Shown here: positions 8,090 to 10,868 of the stretch, piece after piece | Layout: each line of letters starts with the position of its first letter | Position numbering within the stretch: the stretch's first letter is position 1 | DNA from: Phoronis ovalis | Lineage: Eukaryota; Phoronida; Phoronidae | Assembly (NCBI GenBank): GCA_028565635.1 | Contig: JAOXYB010059079.1 | Coordinates: 1-10,868 of the forward strand | DNA length: 10,868 nt | Direction of reading: 5' to 3' | Made by a program: the position numbers and the translations under genes | The notes under the pieces: generated by a model | Databases searched by the model: none | What the model saw: the letters and a program-made list of their open reading frames with translations, nothing else | Told to the model about the DNA's origin: nothing

Positions 8090-8387
8090 ATATTTACCTC
8101 CAAAGGGCATTGTTGACACATTGCCTCCTTCAATGATACGTTATAACATTCCGCCTACCCGACAGGCAATGCCGCACCTTCACCCATGCAAACCGGAAAC
8201 TTTCTTTGAGCCTTCTTTACAGCAATTTACGGCTAAAGTCCAAGCAAAATCGGACTGGGTTGATATGCTAGGGTTTAAGAGCAAGGATGAGGCGTACAGA
8301 TGTGCTGGACAGTATAACACGAAGTCATCTTACCAGAGAGCAAATGAAGAGGTCATGGACTTCTTAATTAATATTAGATTACCAAAG
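8090..8387 (+). CDS. Gene 2, exon 3
   Basis: The acceptor TCTTTTACACAG ends at 8089 and the donor is AAG-GTAAAG at 8388. One base completes the Lys codon begun in exon 2, then 99 codons follow, from YLPPKGIVDTLPPSMIRYNI to LINIRLPK, leaving in phase 0. The N-terminal half is Pro-rich with PPTRQAMPHLHPCKPETFFE-like runs of Pro, His and Arg. The second half (KSDWVDMLGFKSKDEAYRCA and after) is more helical and acidic and could be a small folded element. There is no catalytic motif. This is the best-conserved-looking part of gene 2 and the best query for identification. Confidence 0.8.
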
Positions 8388-9618
8388 GTAAAGAAACTTA
8401 TTCTGCCATATTTTTATAGTGTTATAAGATATAAGCATGGTTACTTCCATTAATATATTAAGTTTCTGCAAATTTGTCTTTCGCTGAAATTTTTGATTTG
8501 CTCTACGATTTACTCTGGTTTTAAATTTGTAAAAGCTCGGTAACAGCAACATAAAATTAAAGGTACCTATTAAGAATAAAACTTTGGCTCATAGTAATCA
8601 TAGTCAGCCTTGATTTTCGTGTAAAGTTGCACGTTTACATCCTGTGTTTTGGCATGTTTTCAAGTCCCTCGACAAAATTTCGTTTTTAAATAGATGTGTT
8701 CCAGTCATGATCACGCCTCAGTAGATACTCATTTTAATACGGGGGAGCTATGATGGTCCCTCCTTAGGAGTAAGACTCATAACATTGTTTACTGCAAGCA
8801 TAACTTAAGCCATAACCCTACAAAAGTAATTCCAAAAGGTCAGGCCCGTCAGATGGAGGGTGCGTTGGGTGCGAACGCACCCCCCTTTTGAAATGGGAAG
8901 AACATATTTAATGATAACGTACCACTCTTTTGAAAAGGGGGAGACCATTAATGTAATGTTAACGCACCCCTTTTGAAATAGTAACGCACCCACCTTTAGA
9001 ACTGAGGAAAACACGCACACCTCCCCTTTTGGAACAGAAAGAAAAAAATTCTTTTAACGTTAGCACTTATTGCACTTATTCTGGGCGTATTGTCATAGGA
9101 GTAGAAATGGCATTTTTTTGCTTGTCAAATCTCTCTGGCAGCACGGAAACGTTTCAGCAACCTTTTTCGATCACTGAACTGATATTTTCTGAAATCGGTA
9201 ATTCTAAAAACACCACCTCCCCCCTTTTGCAAAAGTGTCTAACACCCTGAAGGTGTAAGCCGGTAAAGTAAATAATGGTGATTCGTCCGTTTTAAATTTG
9301 TGTAAAAAGGTGACACAAAAGTCCGCAGGAACAAATAACTATCCAAAGTAAATGTACGGTAAATTTAAATTAAATACATAAATTGCCAATTGGCCTGGAT
9401 ATCTATTTCACGGTAGTACAGTCATTCCTCAATAATCGCGGTAATATATATGCACTAAAATGCATATATGTAATAAAAAATGAAGTTTTCATACGAAAGA
9501 AAAACCTTTAAAAAAAGACTTTAATCTTGCGCTAATAGCAAAATAAATGGACGGATCTTATTTGTAACATAGTGTATTTATTTATTCTATTGCAAAATAC
9601 ACATCCCCATATCCGCAG
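8388..9618 (+). other. Intron 3 of gene 2 (1.23 kb), repeat-bearing
   Basis: This stretch lies between the GTAAAG donor and the CCGCAG acceptor. It contains the GCACCCC-type degenerate repeat cluster (about 8858-9234) and an AT hairpin, ATATATGCA (9446-9454) with TGCATATAT (9461-9469). Weak open frames on both strands here run through the repeat and I do not consider them genes. Confidence 0.7.
8858..9234. repeat. Degenerate AACGCACCCC-CTTTTGAAA repeat cluster
   Basis: Related copies start at about 8874 (AACGCACCCCCCTTTTGAAA), 8961 (AACGCACCCCTTTTGAAATA), 8983 (AACGCACCCACCTTTAGA), 9011 (ACACGCACACCTCCCCTTTT) and 9211 (CACCTCCCCCCTTTTGCAAA), with irregular spacing. At the left end, GGGTGCGTT (8858-8866), GGGTGCG (8867-8873) and AACGCACCC (8874-8882) make a nested direct and inverted repeat. 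The pattern looks like a decayed repetitive element or a locally shuffled satellite. Confidence 0.65.
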
Positions 9619-9907
9619 GTTCAGCCACCTAACACTACTTTTGAACCTCAAGCAGACCCAATAAGTCATCGCGAAAGTCGGTTTGAAAAGAGACCCGAGT
9701 ATTGGCAAAATATTCACCAAATATGGGATCTTAGACAGGATCGTTTACCTATTGCACATTCCCGCTGGTACAAACCGCATCCTCCAAATCAACATTCTCT
9801 ACCTAACTCGTACATGACAGTATTTACTGATTTACAACAAGAACAGTTTGAAGTTAATAAAAGAGTTATCCCACCTGACGAAGTTGAAAAAAGACAAAAC
9901 CTTGGCG
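9619..9907 (+). CDS. Gene 2, exon 4 (3' boundary uncertain)
   Basis: Entry is in phase 0 after the acceptor ATATCCGCAG at 9618, matching exon 3. A second acceptor, TTCAG at 9624, would remove Val-Gln in frame. The exon encodes 96 codons, with a Trp-, His- and Pro-rich centre (EYWQNIHQIWDLRQDRLP, then AHSRWYKPHPPNQ) and an acidic-basic helix-like end (LQQEQFEVNKRVIPPDEVEK). Exon 5 needs a phase-1 donor. Only G-GTGGTT (exon end 9907) or G-GTTCGT (exon end 9910) supply it, and both are weak. A better-looking GTATGC at 9915 is phase 2 and would need the weaker acceptor at 10179. Without splicing the frame stays open to TGA at about 9949. Confidence 0.7.
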
Positions 9908-10205
9908 GTGGTTCGTATGCGTTTAAACATCTTTATTGTCACTGTGTATGACCATCTTTCTGCCGCCGTTCAAATATAATAAATGCGATCGATTTTAAGA
10001 TATTTAAAACAGGTAATGGAACGTTAGACAGAAATGTTATTAAAATTATAAGTAAATAGACATTCCTTGCTATTAAATTTTTTATCAAATCCTTTAGTAT
10101 ATTTTAAAGTACATATGTATATTTTACTTTACAAGAAGAACATGGAGTAGTGTACACGTGTTTGCTGCGTGATCCTCAGTAGTTTTCTTTCGTTTACCAT
10201 TTCAG

Positions 10206-10575
10206 AACAACTCCAAAAATTACTTGAAACAAACTTCATGGATGAATTTGATATGGAACCAACGCCATTTGCACCAGTCGATGGTGATGTCAACGTACCA
10301 CTGATTATGTCTGATAATGAGGCAACAGTAAACAATAGAAAATACCAGTATCAAATTACCAAAACAAGATGTCCGGTTACAGGAGAACTGTTACAAATTG
10401 TAGAGAAGGTGAAGAGTACTGGAAATACCGAAAACCTAGAAAGCAGTGAAAGGAGACGGGAGAACACTGGGAAAGATAGATCCGTGGAGACATTACCAAA
10501 GATTAGATACCAGCAATCGTTGGATTTATCAGCGACTAACTCACTTAAGGCTACTGATCATGATGTAGACAGGCG
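10206..10575 (+). CDS. Gene 2, exon 5
   Basis: A strong pyrimidine tract and acceptor (TTTTCTTTCGTTTACCATTTCAG, ending at 10205) opens this exon, and the frame needs one base from exon 4. It encodes 122 complete codons. The start is acidic (LQKLLETNFMDEFDMEPTPF). A middle section, RKYQYQITKTRCPVTGELLQ, looks like beta strands. The tail is charged, Arg/Glu/Ser-rich and probably disordered. The frame reaches TAG at 10577-10579, but this stop is embedded in a GCG-GTAGGT donor at 10576, the same donor hexamer as exon 2. AATAAA at 10625 fits a short 3' UTR if the stop is used; the in-frame exon at 10737 favours splicing. Confidence 0.7.
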
Positions 10576-10624
10576 GTAGGTTTCTTTACCATTGTGATAT
10601 AAAAATCCATCTAGTTACAAACAG

Positions 10625-10630
10625 AATAAA
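10625..10630 (+). terminator. AATAAA, possible polyadenylation signal of a short gene 2 transcript
   Basis: It lies 46 bp after the TAG at 10577-10579. It would suit a transcript that ends at exon 5 (about 404 residues) or that retains the last intron. If splicing to 10737 is used, it is an intronic signal. Confidence 0.3.
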
Positions 10631-10675
10631 GATCGTGTGCAGTTGCATATACCATTAGAATATAATTTCAACAAT

Positions 10676-10695
10676 CTCCGTTAAGCGGAACGGAG
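10676..10695. repeat. Small perfect hairpin CTCCGTT / AACGGAG
   Basis: Seven-base perfect arms flank a 6-nt loop in the presumed last intron of gene 2, 40 bp before the acceptor. There is no T-run, so it is not a classical terminator; its role is unknown. Confidence 0.4.
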
Positions 10696-10736
10696 TTGAA
10701 TTCCTGTTTAAAAACATGCATTCAAATTTATTTCAG

Positions 10737-10773
10737 AGTTGTTACTAAACCTGTCATGCGTACGTGTGTGTAA
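10737..10773 (+). CDS. Gene 2, probable short exon 6 (terminal, or 33-nt internal)
   Basis: The acceptor AAATTTATTTCAG ends at 10736. Joining CG from exon 5 to the first base A gives Arg, then VVTKPVMRTCV and TAA at 10771-10773, for a full protein of about 415 residues. The same bases also form a strong donor, GT-GTAAGA at 10770, so this may be a 33-nt internal exon (10737-10769) with the gene continuing beyond the window. No AATAAA is visible between here and the window end, which slightly favours continuation. The exon lies in the left arm of an imperfect inverted repeat (10747-10770 with 10820-10844). Confidence 0.4.
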
Positions 10774-10844
10774 GACGTGTCATCATTATAATTCTAAATT
10801 GTGAAACTACTAAAACAGTGCACGTACGTACGCGTGACAACTTT
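10747..10844. repeat. Imperfect inverted repeat around GCGTACGTG
   Basis: TGTCATGCGTACGTGTGTG (10752-10770) matches the reverse complement of the sequence at 10820-10839 with few mismatches, and pairing extends a few bases outward. The right arm holds the self-complementary ACGTACGT. The loop is about 49 nt. It may be a decayed small mobile element end or chance enrichment of alternating purine-pyrimidine sequence. Confidence 0.45.
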
Positions 10845-10868
10845 GTGTGCCTCGCTCTTACTACGTGA

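Noticed and set aside
8805-9250. Open frames on both strands in gene 2 intron 3
   Set aside because: They run through the degenerate GCACCCC repeat cluster, and the repeat's translation explains the open frames.
9532-9720. 62-codon minus-strand open frame
   Set aside because: Antisense shadow of gene 2 exon 4, whose plus-strand frame has matching splice phases.
1-10868. tRNA, rRNA, CRISPR or bacterial operon structure
   Set aside because: No cloverleaf, rRNA-like or regularly spaced direct-repeat array was found. The splice-bounded exons identify eukaryotic nuclear DNA.

Overview
This is metazoan nuclear DNA, most likely from a marine invertebrate. It is AT-rich. Protein-coding stretches appear as short islands bounded by GT-AG splice sites, with introns of about 0.15 to 2.9 kb. 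The non-coding DNA holds foldback and MITE-like inverted repeats and old degenerate repeats. There are no operons, ribosome binding sites or other bacterial features. I cannot name the species or phylum from this sequence.

Positions 1-640 are repeat-derived. A near-perfect inverted repeat with arms of about 204 bp (the left arm is cut by the window edge) is followed by a second hairpin at 549-613.

Positions about 798-4545 hold the 3' part of a plus-strand gene (gene 1) whose 5' end lies outside the window. It has an exon at 798-927, a possible 30-nt cassette microexon at 1602-1631, and a 700-nt Ser/Thr/Asn-rich exon at 3844-4545. The last exon ends at a stop codon that overlaps a perfect GTGAGT donor. 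The 2.9-kb intron carries a 42-bp perfect tandem duplication and a 312-bp MITE-like hairpin. Positions 4546 to about 6560 read as a long 3' UTR or non-coding tract, with AATAAA at 5551 and 6533.

Positions about 6750-10773 hold a second plus-strand gene (gene 2), largely contained in the window. It has an RFX X-box-like palindrome at 6754, ETS and E-box matches, a first exon ending at 7176, and coding exons at 7431-7684, 8090-8387, 9619 to about 9907, 10206-10575 and a probable short exon from 10737. All phases can be joined into one reading frame of about 404-415 residues. The product is hydrophilic, rich in Pro, Arg and Tyr, and has no membrane segment or enzymatic motif that I can see. This style, together with the X-box, suggests a ciliary or sperm-axoneme structural protein, but that identity is a weak inference.

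The most interesting points are: the first exon of gene 2 is open and its donor phase lets it join exon 3 directly, giving a possible alternative N-terminus; the microexon in gene 1; the two long hairpin-forming repeats; and several donors whose GT-A-G or GTGA core also makes an apparent stop codon.
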